Assembly: GCA_011046415.1 (NCBI GenBank)
Contig: DSAP01000184.1
Location: 1 to 51,329, forward strand
DNA: 51,329 nucleotides
Reading direction: 5' to 3'
Source: a bacterium
GTDB taxonomy: Bacteria > Zhuqueibacterota > QNDG01 > JABMRT01
Positions 36,988 to 46,474 of the stretch are shown piece by piece. Position numbers and translations under genes: made by a program. The notes beneath the pieces were generated by a model, which worked only from the letters and a program-made list of their open reading frames with translations, did no database searches and was not told where the DNA came from. Positions within the stretch are counted from its first letter, which is position 1. Each line of letters begins with the position of its first letter.

Positions 36988-38019
36988 TCAGCGGCGTCTG
37001 TTGACCTCCCTGCGGATTTTCTCGAATCGCTGTTTGGCGCGGACATGCTCTTCCAGTGTCCTTGAAAAGGTATGCGATCCGTCACCGTTTGCGACCATGT
37101 ACAGATACGGCACCTCGTCCGGATAGAGCGCGGCATGAATCGATGCGATTCCGGGATTGCCGATCGGTCCCGGGGGAAGTCCGGCATGGATATAGGTGTT
37201 GTAAGGCGAGTCGATTTCCATGTCGCTGCTGAGGAGACGGCGGGGGCCGTCCGGGATCAGATACTGGATGGTGGGGCAGGCCTGGAGCCGCATCCCCCGT
37301 TTCAGACGGTTGTGATAAATCGCGCTGATCACGGCCCGCTCATCCGCGAGAACGGCTTCTCCCTCGATAATCGAGGCCAGGATTACCGCCTGATGCACCG
37401 TCAGATTGAGAGAGGCTGAACGGCCTGTGAGAGAATCATGAAAAACATCTTTAAACCGCGAGACCATGGTTTGAATAACTTCGCGGGGAGGAATATTCCG
37501 CCTGAAAAAATAGGTATCCGGGTATAAATATCCTTCGAGTGAGTATGCCCTGATTCCCAATGATTGTGTTATGACGGGATTATATACCAGGGCCAGAAAA
37601 CTATCCGAAGGGACATCAAGCGTCTCTTCGAGTATCATCGCGATTTCCCGGGCCCGTAACCCTTCCCGAAAGGTGATTTTCTCTTGAATCACCTTGCCCC
37701 GTGCGATTTGAGTCAGGATACGATAATGATTCAAACGACCCGAGAATCCGTAATGACCCGCCTGCAGACGACGGGTCACGCCCATCCATCTGGCCGCCAG
37801 CAAAAACCGGGATTTGTTCTGAATAAGGCCCCGTTCTAACAGTGTATCTGCGATGGCTCTGGGCGTCATACCGCGATGGATGGTAATTTCACTCCGGCCG
37901 GATCCGGAATCCGATATCGTCCAGGCGTGAAACAACACAAACCAGACTGTCATCAGAACAGGGATTGCGCACAGGATACCGACACCGAATAACGTCTGCT
38001 TTCTTGATAATGTCTTCAG
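36988..38019 (-). CDS. mltG: Endolytic murein transglycosylase MltG
   Basis: The enzyme cleaves nascent peptidoglycan and ends glycan strands. It has the YceG/MltG catalytic region with EGE (SIIEGEAVLADE) and NRLKRGMRLQACPTIQY, plus NTYIHAGLPPGPIGNPG. The first ATG (37953) would cut the membrane anchor. The frame continues upstream to a CTG at 38019 preceded by GGAG at 9 nt, adding MKTLSRKQ and a hydrophobic segment to form a normal signal anchor (343 residues). No ATG, GTG or TTG occurs between, so CTG initiation is my proposal. If wrong, the gene ends at 37953. Confidence 0.9.
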   Translation of the reverse strand: MKTLSRKQTLFGVGILCAIPVLMTVWFVLFHAWTISDSGSGRSEITIHRGMTPRAIADTLLERGLIQNKSRFLLAARWMGVTRRLQAGHYGFSGRLNHYRILTQIARGKVIQEKITFREGLRAREIAMILEETLDVPSDSFLALVYNPVITQSLGIRAYSLEGYLYPDTYFFRRNIPPREVIQTMVSRFKDVFHDSLTGRSASLNLTVHQAVILASIIEGEAVLADERAVISAIYHNRLKRGMRLQACPTIQYLIPDGPRRLLSSDMEIDSPYNTYIHAGLPPGPIGNPGIASIHAALYPDEVPYLYMVANGDGSHTFSRTLEEHVRAKQRFEKIRREVNRRR

Positions 38020-38111
38020 GGATTGCGTCTCCGGCTTTCATGAAACAATCCTTCCGATTGAAGACCGTATAGGATGTTCATGCGTCTTAATTTGATGTTA
38101 ATAAACTTTTC

Positions 38112-38140
38112 AATGTACGATTTAAGGGTTTGTTTGTCAA
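38112..38140 (-). promoter_or_regulatory. Sigma70-type promoter of mltG-helicase
   Basis: On the minus strand TTGACA (38140-38135), 17 nt and TACATT (38117-38112) precede mltG by about 90 bp. It diverges from the promoter of the plus-strand lipoprotein gene. Confidence 0.7.
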
Positions 38141-38225
38141 CTGGTTTTAAGGAACCGGATTCCATAGTGACGCATTTATTTATTGAACTGTCCGTTCCTT
38201 CCGGACTTTTGTCGGTTTAAAAAAC

Positions 38226-38254
38226 TTGACAATCACCGGAAAATATGTTAAAAT
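38226..38254 (+). promoter_or_regulatory. Sigma70-type promoter of the lipoprotein-barrel pair
   Basis: TTGACA (38226-38231), a 17-nt spacer and TAAAAT (38249-38254) lie 55 bp before the ATG at 38309. Both hexamers are close to consensus. Confidence 0.8.
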
Positions 38255-38308
38255 AAAGTTTCAAAAATCAGTGAATTGTTACCGGTTCTTTGAGAGGCAG
38301 GAAACCGA

Positions 38309-39433
38309 ATGAAACAGCGTCTTCATCAGGGATATCTGAGCATAATTATTTTTTTTGTGATCATGATGGCATTTTCCTGCAGCGACCCGAAAGGCAATCC
38401 GGTTGGAAGATCCTTTTTCAACCGCAAACTTCCGGATGTAACCGGGCCGGTTCCCGCTCCATTGACATCGGCCCGCGCCGTTCAGGACACCAATCAATCA
38501 AACAGTTCGGGGAGCTATCTTTTTGTTTATCATGGTGATGAGACGAACCATTCGGTACAGAGCGTGATTTTGTTTACCGTACCCGATTCAGGAACGATTC
38601 AAAATGCCTCTATAAATCTGATACAAAAATCCTTTTCCGGAACACCCCCGGAAGGGATCGGCGTGTATGCATGGACACGCGCCTGGCAGGAGGCAATCGA
38701 TGCCGGCGTGCCGTTGCAGAGTGCGCCGCTCGGAGCCAAACTGGCCGTATTAACACTTGAGACGACAGAAGAGGACACGCTCACAATCCCGCTTGATCCG
38801 GAATGGATCCGATCCTGGACCGATACCATCGGTTTGATACTGGCTTCTGAATCATCCGGTCTGACCGCCGTATTCTACAGTAAAAACACCGCTTACGATT
38901 CGCCGGCTCTGAACATCCTCATGGACGGAGACAGCACGGAAACGGTTCGCTACCCCGTTCAAAACCGGTTCATTGTCTCCCGTCCACCCCGAATCGACGA
39001 GACTGTCCTGACGGTTGACAACGGAACATCAGAACGGATTCATCTGTGCTTCGATTTGTCTTCTTTTTCGGAGGATATCACCGTCAACCGGGCGCGTCTA
39101 CGCCTTGCCATCGATCAGGATGCCACCTCACCCCTTTCCGATGAAACGTTTACGATACGGGCCCATCCGATCACGGACCTTTCCGGAGAAATACCGGCGT
39201 ACGAATCCACAACCTACATTACCGGAACCGCATCCGGTGATTCTCTGATACTCGAACTTCAGTCATTCTGCCAGAGTTGGATCGCCGGCATCAGGGACAA
39301 TCTGGGAATCATCCTCATCGGAGCGAATGAGAAAACCGCCATCACACGGCGTGCTTTTCTGTGTGAATCCGCTCGAATGCCCGACCTGGACATTTATTAT
39401 ACATCCTCGGCCATGTCGCCGGATAATCCGTGA
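38309..39433 (+). CDS. Exported lipoprotein with DNRLRE-like beta domains
   Basis: The 374-residue protein has a hydrophobic N-terminus ending in MAFSCSD, which fits a lipidated Cys near residue 24. The rest is beta-rich in two similar halves. The first (about 60-215) has the NASINLIQKSF, GIGVYAWTRAWQEA and LTIPLDPEWIRSW pattern of DNRLRE-type surface domains; the second (about 220-365) repeats it with NRARLRLAID and LILELQSFCQSWIAG. Such domains occur in secreted surface proteins; no catalytic residues are evident. An outer-membrane barrel gene follows 16 bp later. Confidence 0.8.
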   Translation: MKQRLHQGYLSIIIFFVIMMAFSCSDPKGNPVGRSFFNRKLPDVTGPVPAPLTSARAVQDTNQSNSSGSYLFVYHGDETNHSVQSVILFTVPDSGTIQNASINLIQKSFSGTPPEGIGVYAWTRAWQEAIDAGVPLQSAPLGAKLAVLTLETTEEDTLTIPLDPEWIRSWTDTIGLILASESSGLTAVFYSKNTAYDSPALNILMDGDSTETVRYPVQNRFIVSRPPRIDETVLTVDNGTSERIHLCFDLSSFSEDITVNRARLRLAIDQDATSPLSDETFTIRAHPITDLSGEIPAYESTTYITGTASGDSLILELQSFCQSWIAGIRDNLGIILIGANEKTAITRRAFLCESARMPDLDIYYTSSAMSPDNP

Positions 39434-39449
39434 TCCTGGAGGCCCTTAC

Positions 39450-40640
39450 ATGAATAGTCGTTTAGCCATTATCTTGCTATATATGATAGTCATACCGATT
39501 CATGCGGGAACCATTTTATCGTCCCGCGGATTGGGACAACCTTTGTATTTGCCCGACACACGCGCGCTGGGTATGGGGGAATTCGCTGTCGCCAATCCGG
39601 ATCCGAACCGAATCGCCCGGCTGAATCCGGCGGCCCTGACCAGTGTCACTACGACAAGACTGAGTCTGCAATATTTGATCGATGACACGGAAACCCAAGA
39701 CCTTGCCGCACAGACCCGTTCCCTCTATTCCAACTTCAACGGTTTCCAATTCGCCATGCCACTCGGACGCGGTCTGCACCTGTCCCTGGGAATTACCACG
39801 GTCACCCGGGTTCATTATCATTATATCCGTGAGGATCAAATCCGGGGAACGCCTTATATCCGTTCAATAGAAGGGTCGGGTGGCCTGAACTTGTTCTACC
39901 TCTCAGGCGCCTGGCAACCGATTAAAAACCTCTCTGTGGGAGTGAGCGGTACGTTCGCCTTCGGGAGAATCCTGGAAGACTGGCGGGTCACGTTTCCACA
40001 GGGAAGTGATTTTACGGCAACCCACGATGAAGTCTCGACCCATTATGAAGGACGGGGAATCACGGCCGGCCTCCTGTTTCGCCCGAAGGATTGGTGGATC
40101 CTCGGAGCCGTATTCAGCAGAGACATCGAACTCGATACACGAACAGACGTCAATAATATTGCCACAACGCTGCCTGAACGGGTTGGCGGTTACACGTATC
40201 CCGGATTCTGGGGCATCGGCACTTCCATTTATATCCAGAACAAGTGGATGATCGGAATGGATTTCAGGCAAACGGACTGGACCAGACTTGCCATGAACGA
40301 AAATCCGGTTCCGAAAACCGTTACAGCCAATCAATTTTCCGTCGGAATCGAGAAAATTCCGAATCCCGACCCGTTCAGCCGCTATCTCGGCCGGATTCCG
40401 CTCCGTATCGGTGCGACGCATAAACCTTACTTCAGCCGGGATGAAAAGGGAAATACAATTCCAGAAACATGGATGACCCTGGGCCTGGGACTGCCTCTGT
40501 TCCTCAACGCCTCGCATATTGATCTGGCCCTGGGTTTCGGACGCCGCGGTTCCCTTGATAAAAACGGCATTTCTGAAAATCTGATGCGTCTGACCCTTTC
40601 ACTCACAGGGGGAGAGCGTTGGTTTGTCAGGAGGTTTTAA
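39450..40640 (+). CDS. Outer-membrane beta-barrel protein, PorV/FadL-like
   Basis: ATG 39450 with GGAGG at 7 nt gives a 396-residue protein with a signal peptide (SRLAIILLYMIVIPIHAG). The start of the mature part, LGMGEFAVANPDPNRIARLN, followed by PAALTS, resembles the conserved N-terminal hatch of PorV and UPF0164-type barrels (MGGA...WNPA). Amphipathic strands continue to the end, with a terminal aromatic (RWFVRRF). PorV carries cargo in type IX secretion, but FadL-type transport is equally possible. It is co-transcribed with the preceding lipoprotein. Confidence 0.75.
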   Translation: MNSRLAIILLYMIVIPIHAGTILSSRGLGQPLYLPDTRALGMGEFAVANPDPNRIARLNPAALTSVTTTRLSLQYLIDDTETQDLAAQTRSLYSNFNGFQFAMPLGRGLHLSLGITTVTRVHYHYIREDQIRGTPYIRSIEGSGGLNLFYLSGAWQPIKNLSVGVSGTFAFGRILEDWRVTFPQGSDFTATHDEVSTHYEGRGITAGLLFRPKDWWILGAVFSRDIELDTRTDVNNIATTLPERVGGYTYPGFWGIGTSIYIQNKWMIGMDFRQTDWTRLAMNENPVPKTVTANQFSVGIEKIPNPDPFSRYLGRIPLRIGATHKPYFSRDEKGNTIPETWMTLGLGLPLFLNASHIDLALGFGRRGSLDKNGISENLMRLTLSLTGGERWFVRRF

Positions 40641-40660
40641 CCAGGGACATTATTTTCCGC

Positions 40661-40689
40661 TTGATTATTTTCGCGGTTTTTCTTACAAT
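40661..40689 (+). promoter_or_regulatory. Sigma70-type promoter of the TPR lipoprotein
   Basis: TTGATT (40661-40666), 17 nt and TACAAT (40684-40689) precede AGGAGG (40736-40741) and the GTG start at 40748. Confidence 0.65.
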
Positions 40690-40747
40690 TATGCTTAATA
40701 TTAATCTGTTTAATGCATGTATCCGTCATTAATATAGGAGGAATACA

Positions 40748-42028
40748 GTGACAGGATTCAAACGTGAGGGACTTGTTTTTTGTACGGCGGTCATTCTGCT
40801 TGCTGCGGCTTTGTATTTTCTGGGATGCGCAACGGCTCAACCCCAAAAAGAAATGACCCCGGAACAAAAACAAGCCTACCGCGATTCGCTGAATCAGGCA
40901 CACACAAGGAGATTGCAACTTCTGTGGAGTCTGGGTTTCGAGCCTTTCAAACAGAATGATTATGTCCGGGCTAAGAAGTATTTTAAACAGGTCGCAGAAC
41001 TCGATACAACCGGAATATTCGGACGGGTCCTTTATCAACGACTCGGCACCTGTTATCTCCAGCTCGGCCAGAGTGACAGCGCGGAGTGGGCCTACAAACT
41101 CGGCATTCAAAACCGTCCGGAAGAACCATATCCCTACGATGCGCTCAGGTACATTTATCGAAATTCCGGAAGAATTGAAGATGCGATCGTCATGTCACAA
41201 AAACTGACAGAGCTTCTACCGGATTCCGCATCCAATTACCGCATCCTGGGGGAATTGCTCTTGCAGCTCGACGAGAGAGACGATGCAATCGCAGCATATC
41301 GTGCCGCTGTCGAGAGGGATCCGGGTGATAAACGGACCCAGGAAATACTGGATCATCTCCTGCTCGGCAATCTGGACAAGCTCCTCGAGAACCGGAAAAT
41401 GATCGTCGAACAGTTTCCGGATGATATGAACAAGAGAGTCGATCTGGCTGAAACCCATCTGAAACTGGGTCAGCCCACACCGGCGATCGCGCAGTTACAA
41501 ATCGTCCTCGAGTCAGGACCGGAACATATTTATGCCCTTGAATTATTGGGAGAGGCCTACAATCAGCTCGAAGATTACCGGCAGGCGGCGAATGTTTTCG
41601 CAAAAATTCTCCGGATCCGGCCGGAGGACAAGAAGAATCTGTGTCAGCATGCCATCAGCCTCAGGATGCTTGGACAATATACTGAGGCGATGCGTCAGGC
41701 CGAAAAGGCGCTTCGAATCGACCCGAATTACGGACTGGCCCATATCGCCCGGGGTCTGACTTTCGAGACCGCCGCAGACCAGTGTGTCAAACAAAACAGG
41801 GATCAGAGAATCACTTTTGACGACAAACTGGTTTACGAACAGGCGTTTCATGCCTATCAGGCCGCACTCAGGGATCCTGTATTCTCCGCCGATGCCCGGC
41901 GTTACATGGAAGTGGTCAGATCCGTGATTCCCGATGCGTCCGACATTTTCATGAACAAAGACAGAAACACCCCGCGTCCCGGCTGCTACGACTGGGCACT
42001 TTCCTTCTGGAAAGAAATCAGTCGTTGA
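40748..42028 (+). CDS. Tetratricopeptide-repeat lipoprotein
   Basis: The 426-residue protein starts with GTG, preceded by a perfect AGGAGG. The N-terminus is a lipoprotein signal (TAVILLAAALYFLGCATAQ) with the acceptor Cys near residue 27; Phe at -3 is slightly unusual. At least seven TPR-like units follow (for example RILGELLLQLDERDDAIAAY and LELLGEAYNQLEDYRQAANV), typical of scaffold proteins at the inner face of the outer membrane. No catalytic domain is visible. It has its own promoter and terminator, so it is a single-gene unit. Confidence 0.85.
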   Translation: MTGFKREGLVFCTAVILLAAALYFLGCATAQPQKEMTPEQKQAYRDSLNQAHTRRLQLLWSLGFEPFKQNDYVRAKKYFKQVAELDTTGIFGRVLYQRLGTCYLQLGQSDSAEWAYKLGIQNRPEEPYPYDALRYIYRNSGRIEDAIVMSQKLTELLPDSASNYRILGELLLQLDERDDAIAAYRAAVERDPGDKRTQEILDHLLLGNLDKLLENRKMIVEQFPDDMNKRVDLAETHLKLGQPTPAIAQLQIVLESGPEHIYALELLGEAYNQLEDYRQAANVFAKILRIRPEDKKNLCQHAISLRMLGQYTEAMRQAEKALRIDPNYGLAHIARGLTFETAADQCVKQNRDQRITFDDKLVYEQAFHAYQAALRDPVFSADARRYMEVVRSVIPDASDIFMNKDRNTPRPGCYDWALSFWKEISR

Positions 42029-42082
42029 AAAAAACTTCCATAGCAGCGTTACGATCAGATTGTGGTCTCGCAGTTTCCGAGT

Positions 42083-42117
42083 AAAAAAATGGGACTTTTT
42101 TTAAAGTCCCATTTTTA
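42083..42117. terminator. Bidirectional intrinsic terminator
   Basis: AATGGGACTTT and AAAGTCCCATT form a long stem with A-run on the left and T-run on the right (to 42117), after the TPR lipoprotein gene and before the glyA leader. Confidence 0.9.
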
Positions 42118-42142
42118 TTATATTCAAAGTTGAATTTCGCCT

Positions 42143-42198
42143 GATTCGGCAAAAACATGGATGCTGCATCCTTCCCGGACGGATTCAGCATCCGAATC
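42143..42198 (+). promoter_or_regulatory. Stem-loop in the glyA leader
   Basis: GGATGCTG (42159-42166) pairs with CAGCATCC (42186-42193), and GATTC (42143-42147) pairs with GAATC (42194-42198) across an 11-nt bulge. It lies about 75 bp before glyA and lacks a T-run, so it may be a regulatory leader element. I do not recognise a known riboswitch. Confidence 0.35.
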
Positions 42199-42274
42199 GT
42201 ACACATCGGTACATTCGCTGTGTTTCGGAATTACAATATCCTGATAAACCGTTCCCCTGACCGAGGAGATTGGC

Positions 42275-43597
42275 GTGAATGATCTAAAAATCATCGACCC
42301 GGAAATATACAATACGATCCGAAACGAGATTTCAAGACAAAATGGCACGCTGGAGCTGATCGCGTCGGAAAACTTCGTCAGCCCGGAAGTCCTGGCCGTC
42401 CAGGGTTGCGTGATGACCAACAAATATGCCGAAGGATATCCGGGGAACCGGTATTACGGGGGCTGTGAATTTGTGGATCAAGCCGAGAATCTGGCGCGTG
42501 AGCGCGCCCGGAGGCTGTTCCGTTGTGAATATGCCAACGTGCAACCCCATTCCGGCTCTCAGGCCAACATGGCCGCCTATATGACGTTTGTCTCGCCCGG
42601 GGATACCGTGCTCGGCATGGATCTCGCGCATGGCGGACACCTCACACACGGCAGTCCGGTCAATTTCTCAGGACAGCTGTACCGGTTTGTCTCCTATGGC
42701 GTTAAAAAAGAAACGGGGACCATCGACTTCGACCAGGTCTGGAGCCAGGCCAAAACGCATCGCCCCAAACTGATCGTAACCGGCGCCAGTGCCTACCCGC
42801 GTTTTATCGATTTCTCAAAATTCCGTGAAATCGCGGATGAGGTCGGGGCTTTTCTCATGGCCGACATCGCCCACCCGGCCGGACTCGTAGCGGCCGGTCT
42901 GCATCCTGATCCGCTTCCGTGCTGTGATGTGGTGACCACGACGACCCACAAGACGCTGCGCGGCCCCCGCGGCGGCATGATCCTGATCGGCAAGGACAAG
43001 GAAAATCCTTTCGGGATCACCGCGGTGAAATCCGGCCGGATCCGTTTGATCTCCGAAATCATGGACAGCAAGGTCATGCCGGGCATGCAGGGAGGACCGC
43101 TCATGCACGTCATCGCGGCCAAGGCGGTGGCCTTTCTGGAAGCCCTGCGCCCGGAATTTGCGATCTACTGCCGTCAGATCTTAAAAAACGCGGCGATCTT
43201 GGCCACGCGTCTCCTTGAATTAGATTACGATCTGGTTTCCGGTGGTACGGATAATCATCTGTTACTTGTCGATTTAACCCGCAAGAACCTGACGGGAAAG
43301 GCCGCGGTTGGCGCACTCGAGAAAGCGGGTATCACCGTCAACAAGAATATGGTTCCTTTCGATACCCGGAGTCCGATGGTAACGAGTGGCATCCGTATCG
43401 GCACACCCGCCATGACGACGCGCGGGATGAAAGAAGATGAAATGCGACGCATCGCCGATCTGATTCACAAGGCACTTTCGGATCCGGAGTCGGATCACAA
43501 CCTTCTGGCTGTCCGAAATGAAGTTTCCGAATTGTGCGGCCGGTTTCCCATTTACAAAACCCTGCCGGATCTTTCTCCGATACCGGAAGGAAGGTAA
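42275..43597 (+). CDS. glyA: Serine hydroxymethyltransferase
   Basis: The 440-residue PLP enzyme interconverts serine and glycine with tetrahydrofolate. The GTG start is preceded by GAGGAG. Family parts are [47 protein letters not shown] and the PLP lysine in [13 protein letters not shown]. The C-terminus has the [17 protein letters not shown] segment. nrdR follows 11 bp after the stop, a conserved bacterial pairing that links one-carbon and deoxynucleotide supply. Confidence 0.97.
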   Translation: MNDLKIIDPEIYNTIRNEISRQNGTLELIASENFVSPEVLAVQGCVMTNKYAEGYPGNRYYGGCEFVDQAENLARERARRLFRCEYANVQPHSGSQANMAAYMTFVSPGDTVLGMDLAHGGHLTHGSPVNFSGQLYRFVSYGVKKETGTIDFDQVWSQAKTHRPKLIVTGASAYPRFIDFSKFREIADEVGAFLMADIAHPAGLVAAGLHPDPLPCCDVVTTTTHKTLRGPRGGMILIGKDKENPFGITAVKSGRIRLISEIMDSKVMPGMQGGPLMHVIAAKAVAFLEALRPEFAIYCRQILKNAAILATRLLELDYDLVSGGTDNHLLLVDLTRKNLTGKAAVGALEKAGITVNKNMVPFDTRSPMVTSGIRIGTPAMTTRGMKEDEMRRIADLIHKALSDPESDHNLLAVRNEVSELCGRFPIYKTLPDLSPIPEGR

Positions 43598-43608
43598 GGA
43601 CATCTGAC

Positions 43609-44061
43609 ATGCAATGTCCGTACTGCGGCAAGGATCAGGACAAGGTCGTGGATACCCGTTCCCGGAACAACGGACGCGTGATCCGCAGGCGACGTTTGTG
43701 CATTCATTGCGGACGTCGCTTCGTCACGATCGAAGAGATCGAAGACAAAACCCTTGCGGTCATTAAATCCGACAACCGCCGGGAACCTTTCGACCGTCGG
43801 AAATTGCTTCACGGCATCCAGATTGCCTGCAGCAAACGTCCTGTTTCGATCGATCAGATCGAAAAGCTGGTCGAACGCATCGAATCGGATATCGAGAATG
43901 AATTCGTACGCGAAATCGAAAGCCGCCGGATCGGCGAGATGGTCATCCGCCATCTCCGGGCCCTGGATGAGGTGGCGTATGTCCGATTCGCGTCGGTGTA
44001 CCGGAATTTCAAAGACAAAGAAGAATTTATGCGGGAACTGAATCAATTGGAATCCGAGTGA
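43609..44061 (+). CDS. nrdR: Transcriptional repressor NrdR
   Basis: The 150-residue regulator represses ribonucleotide reductase genes in response to ATP/dATP. It has the N-terminal zinc ribbon MQCPYCGKDQDKVVDTR...CIHCGRRF and an ATP-cone (about 46-136, with KSDNRREPFDRRKLLHGI). ATG 43609, with AAGGA upstream, is chosen over the longer open frame from 43534, which overlaps glyA. No NrdR box or nrd gene is seen in this window, so targets lie elsewhere. Confidence 0.96.
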   Translation: MQCPYCGKDQDKVVDTRSRNNGRVIRRRRLCIHCGRRFVTIEEIEDKTLAVIKSDNRREPFDRRKLLHGIQIACSKRPVSIDQIEKLVERIESDIENEFVREIESRRIGEMVIRHLRALDEVAYVRFASVYRNFKDKEEFMRELNQLESE

Positions 44062-44087
44062 TCTGTTCCCAGACGATGAGGACCGGA

Positions 44088-45416
44088 ATGTTTAGAAAAT
44101 CATTTACTTTCAGGGGCGGGGTTCATCCCCGTGAGAATAAATTCCGGACGGAACACCTTGCCATCGAGTCTTTGCCCATTCCCGGACAAGTCGTGATTCC
44201 CCTGCTGCAGCATATCGGTACTCCTGCGGAACCGATCGTCCGGAAAGGCGACCGAGTGAAGGTCGGGCAGCTTATCGGAGAGGCTAAGAAATTTGTCTCC
44301 GTCCCGATACACGCCAGTCTGGGAGGAATTGTCGTCGTGGTCGAACCGCGACCGCATCCGCTGGGTATCGATGTGCTCTCCGTCGTGATAGACCGGGACG
44401 AAACGGATCAGATGCCGGCTTTTTCGAAAGATCCTGAATGGAAGACCCTTTCTGTCGAAGAAATGAAATTCCGCATCCTGCAGTCGGGCATCGTCGGAAT
44501 GGGCGGAGCGGGATTTCCGACCCATGTCAAGCTCTCCCCACCTCCCGACAAGAAAATCGACCGCCTGATCATCAATGGCGCGGAGTGTGAACCTTATCTG
44601 ACTTCCGATCACCGGATGATGATTGAACAGACGGATGAAATTCTCGGAGGCGTCCGGATACTCGGCAAAATATTGAATGTGAAAGAAATTATCATCGGCA
44701 TCGAAGCCAATAAACAGGATGCGCTGAAACGGTTCAGGAAGAAAACCGCAGGGTTGAAGAAAATACAGGTCTTCGTACTGCGTGTCAAATACCCCCAGGG
44801 CGGTGAGAAACAACTGATCAAGGCCGTCACCGGCCGCGAGGTGCCTTCCGGCGGTTTGCCGATGGATGTGGGTTGTATCGTACAGAATGTGGGGACGGCC
44901 CAGGCCGTATATGAAGCGGTTTGTTACCGGAAGCCGCTGATTGAAAGGGTCGTGACCGTCACGGGCCCCGGCGTGATTCGTCCCGGCAATATCCGGGTCC
45001 GGATCGGCACTCCGATCAGGGAGATAATCGCATTTTGCGGCGGTCTCGCGGAACCGGCAGCCAAACTGGTCCATGGCGGCCCGATGATGGGCATATCACA
45101 GTACACGGACACGGTACCGGTCATCAAAGGGACTTCCGGAATTCTCGTGCTGGATAAAAAAACCGCAAACCAGCCGCCTGAAAAGCCGTGCATATCCTGT
45201 GCGAGATGCGTGGATGTCTGTCCCATGCGATTGATGCCGAACCGGATCGCCACACTGGTTGAATATGCACAGCACGAGGCCGCCAGGCTGCAGGGCCTAT
45301 TCGATTGTATGGAATGCGGTTCCTGCAGTTTTATCTGTCCAGCAAGGCGAAATCTGGTCCAGTACATCAAGCTCGGCAAGGCGGTCTGTACAAATAATAC
45401 AAAAATAGCGTCCTGA
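44088..45416 (+). CDS. rnfC: Rnf electron transport complex subunit C
   Basis: The subunit is the NADH- and flavin-binding entry of the ion-pumping Rnf complex (ferredoxin:NAD oxidoreductase). The N-terminal RnfC barrel begins with FRGGVHP, a SLBB/flavin region with GMGGAGFPTHVKL follows, and two 4Fe-4S motifs end the protein (CISCARCVDVCP, CMECGSCSFICP). ATG 44088 with GAGG at 6 nt is chosen over the ATG-like start at 44058 (442 residues). It is the first rnf gene, 26 bp after nrdR. Confidence 0.95.
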   Translation: MFRKSFTFRGGVHPRENKFRTEHLAIESLPIPGQVVIPLLQHIGTPAEPIVRKGDRVKVGQLIGEAKKFVSVPIHASLGGIVVVVEPRPHPLGIDVLSVVIDRDETDQMPAFSKDPEWKTLSVEEMKFRILQSGIVGMGGAGFPTHVKLSPPPDKKIDRLIINGAECEPYLTSDHRMMIEQTDEILGGVRILGKILNVKEIIIGIEANKQDALKRFRKKTAGLKKIQVFVLRVKYPQGGEKQLIKAVTGREVPSGGLPMDVGCIVQNVGTAQAVYEAVCYRKPLIERVVTVTGPGVIRPGNIRVRIGTPIREIIAFCGGLAEPAAKLVHGGPMMGISQYTDTVPVIKGTSGILVLDKKTANQPPEKPCISCARCVDVCPMRLMPNRIATLVEYAQHEAARLQGLFDCMECGSCSFICPARRNLVQYIKLGKAVCTNNTKIAS

Positions 45417-45442
45417 TTACGGTTGCGGAGGTTTTTTTCGCG

Positions 45443-46468
45443 ATGGATAAATCCCTTTTCATATCCCCTTCTCCCCACATACGCGCCCAGGATTCAATTC
45501 CCAGACTGATGTATTCGGTTATCGTTACGCTGATACCCGCCGGGGTTTTTGGTGTCTATTGGTTCGGAATAAACACATTGTGGATTATGCTCGTATCCAT
45601 CGCTTCGGCCGTCCTAGCGGAAATGCTTTGTCAATGCATCATGAAGCGTCCCATCGAAATCCTGGACGGCAGCGCGGTTTTGACCGGACTCCTCCTTGCC
45701 TACAATCTCCCACCCGGAATTCCGCTCTGGCTTCCGGCCGCCGGTTCATTTGTGGGGATCGTCATCGGTAAACAAATTTTTGGTGGCCTGGGATACAATC
45801 CGTTGAACCCGGCTCTGGTCGGAAGGGCGTTCCTCATGGCCTCCTGGCCCGTGCACATGACTGTCTTCGGCGCGCTACCTTCCGGGACGTCTCTCTCGGG
45901 TATCGACGCCCTAACCTCGGCCACCCCCCTCAATGTCTTTAAACAGGCTCGGGAAATTCTGCTCGACAGTGCATCGCACAGCATCCAGGAAGTGACCGAA
46001 GCGTCCCTATCCATCTCTCAGCTTTACAGCAGTTACGGCGCTTTGTTTACCGGAAGAATCGGGGGATGCATTGGTGAGACCTCGGCGATTTTGTTACTTT
46101 TCGGGGCCGCATTCCTTCTCTACAAGCGGATCATCGGATGGAAAATCCCGTTTTCCTATATCGGGACGGTGGCGCTTTTGACATGGATTTTCGGGGGGAC
46201 GGACGGATTATTATCGGGTAATCCCCTTTTTCATGTCTTGTCCGGCGGCCTGTTGCTCGGGGCTTTCTATATGGCCACAGATATGGTCACCTCACCTGTC
46301 ACGGTAAAAGGACGGATATTGTTCGGGATCGGATGCGGCGTTCTGACCGTTCTGATCCGCCTGAAAGGAGGATATCCGGAAGGCGTATCATACGCCATCC
46401 TGCTGATGAATCTCACCGTTCCCCTGCTCGACCGATATACACGACCCAAGCTGTTTGGAGGATCCTGA
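45443..46468 (+). CDS. rnfD: Rnf electron transport complex subunit D
   Basis: The 341-residue membrane protein has about nine to ten hydrophobic segments. The covalent-FMN threonine motif is in GIDALTSATPL, as in RnfD/NqrB. ISPSPHIRAQDSIPRLM at the N-terminus is typical. It lies 26 bp after rnfC and 6 bp before rnfG. Confidence 0.95.
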   Translation: MDKSLFISPSPHIRAQDSIPRLMYSVIVTLIPAGVFGVYWFGINTLWIMLVSIASAVLAEMLCQCIMKRPIEILDGSAVLTGLLLAYNLPPGIPLWLPAAGSFVGIVIGKQIFGGLGYNPLNPALVGRAFLMASWPVHMTVFGALPSGTSLSGIDALTSATPLNVFKQAREILLDSASHSIQEVTEASLSISQLYSSYGALFTGRIGGCIGETSAILLLFGAAFLLYKRIIGWKIPFSYIGTVALLTWIFGGTDGLLSGNPLFHVLSGGLLLGAFYMATDMVTSPVTVKGRILFGIGCGVLTVLIRLKGGYPEGVSYAILLMNLTVPLLDRYTRPKLFGGS

Positions 46469-46474
46469 GTACCT

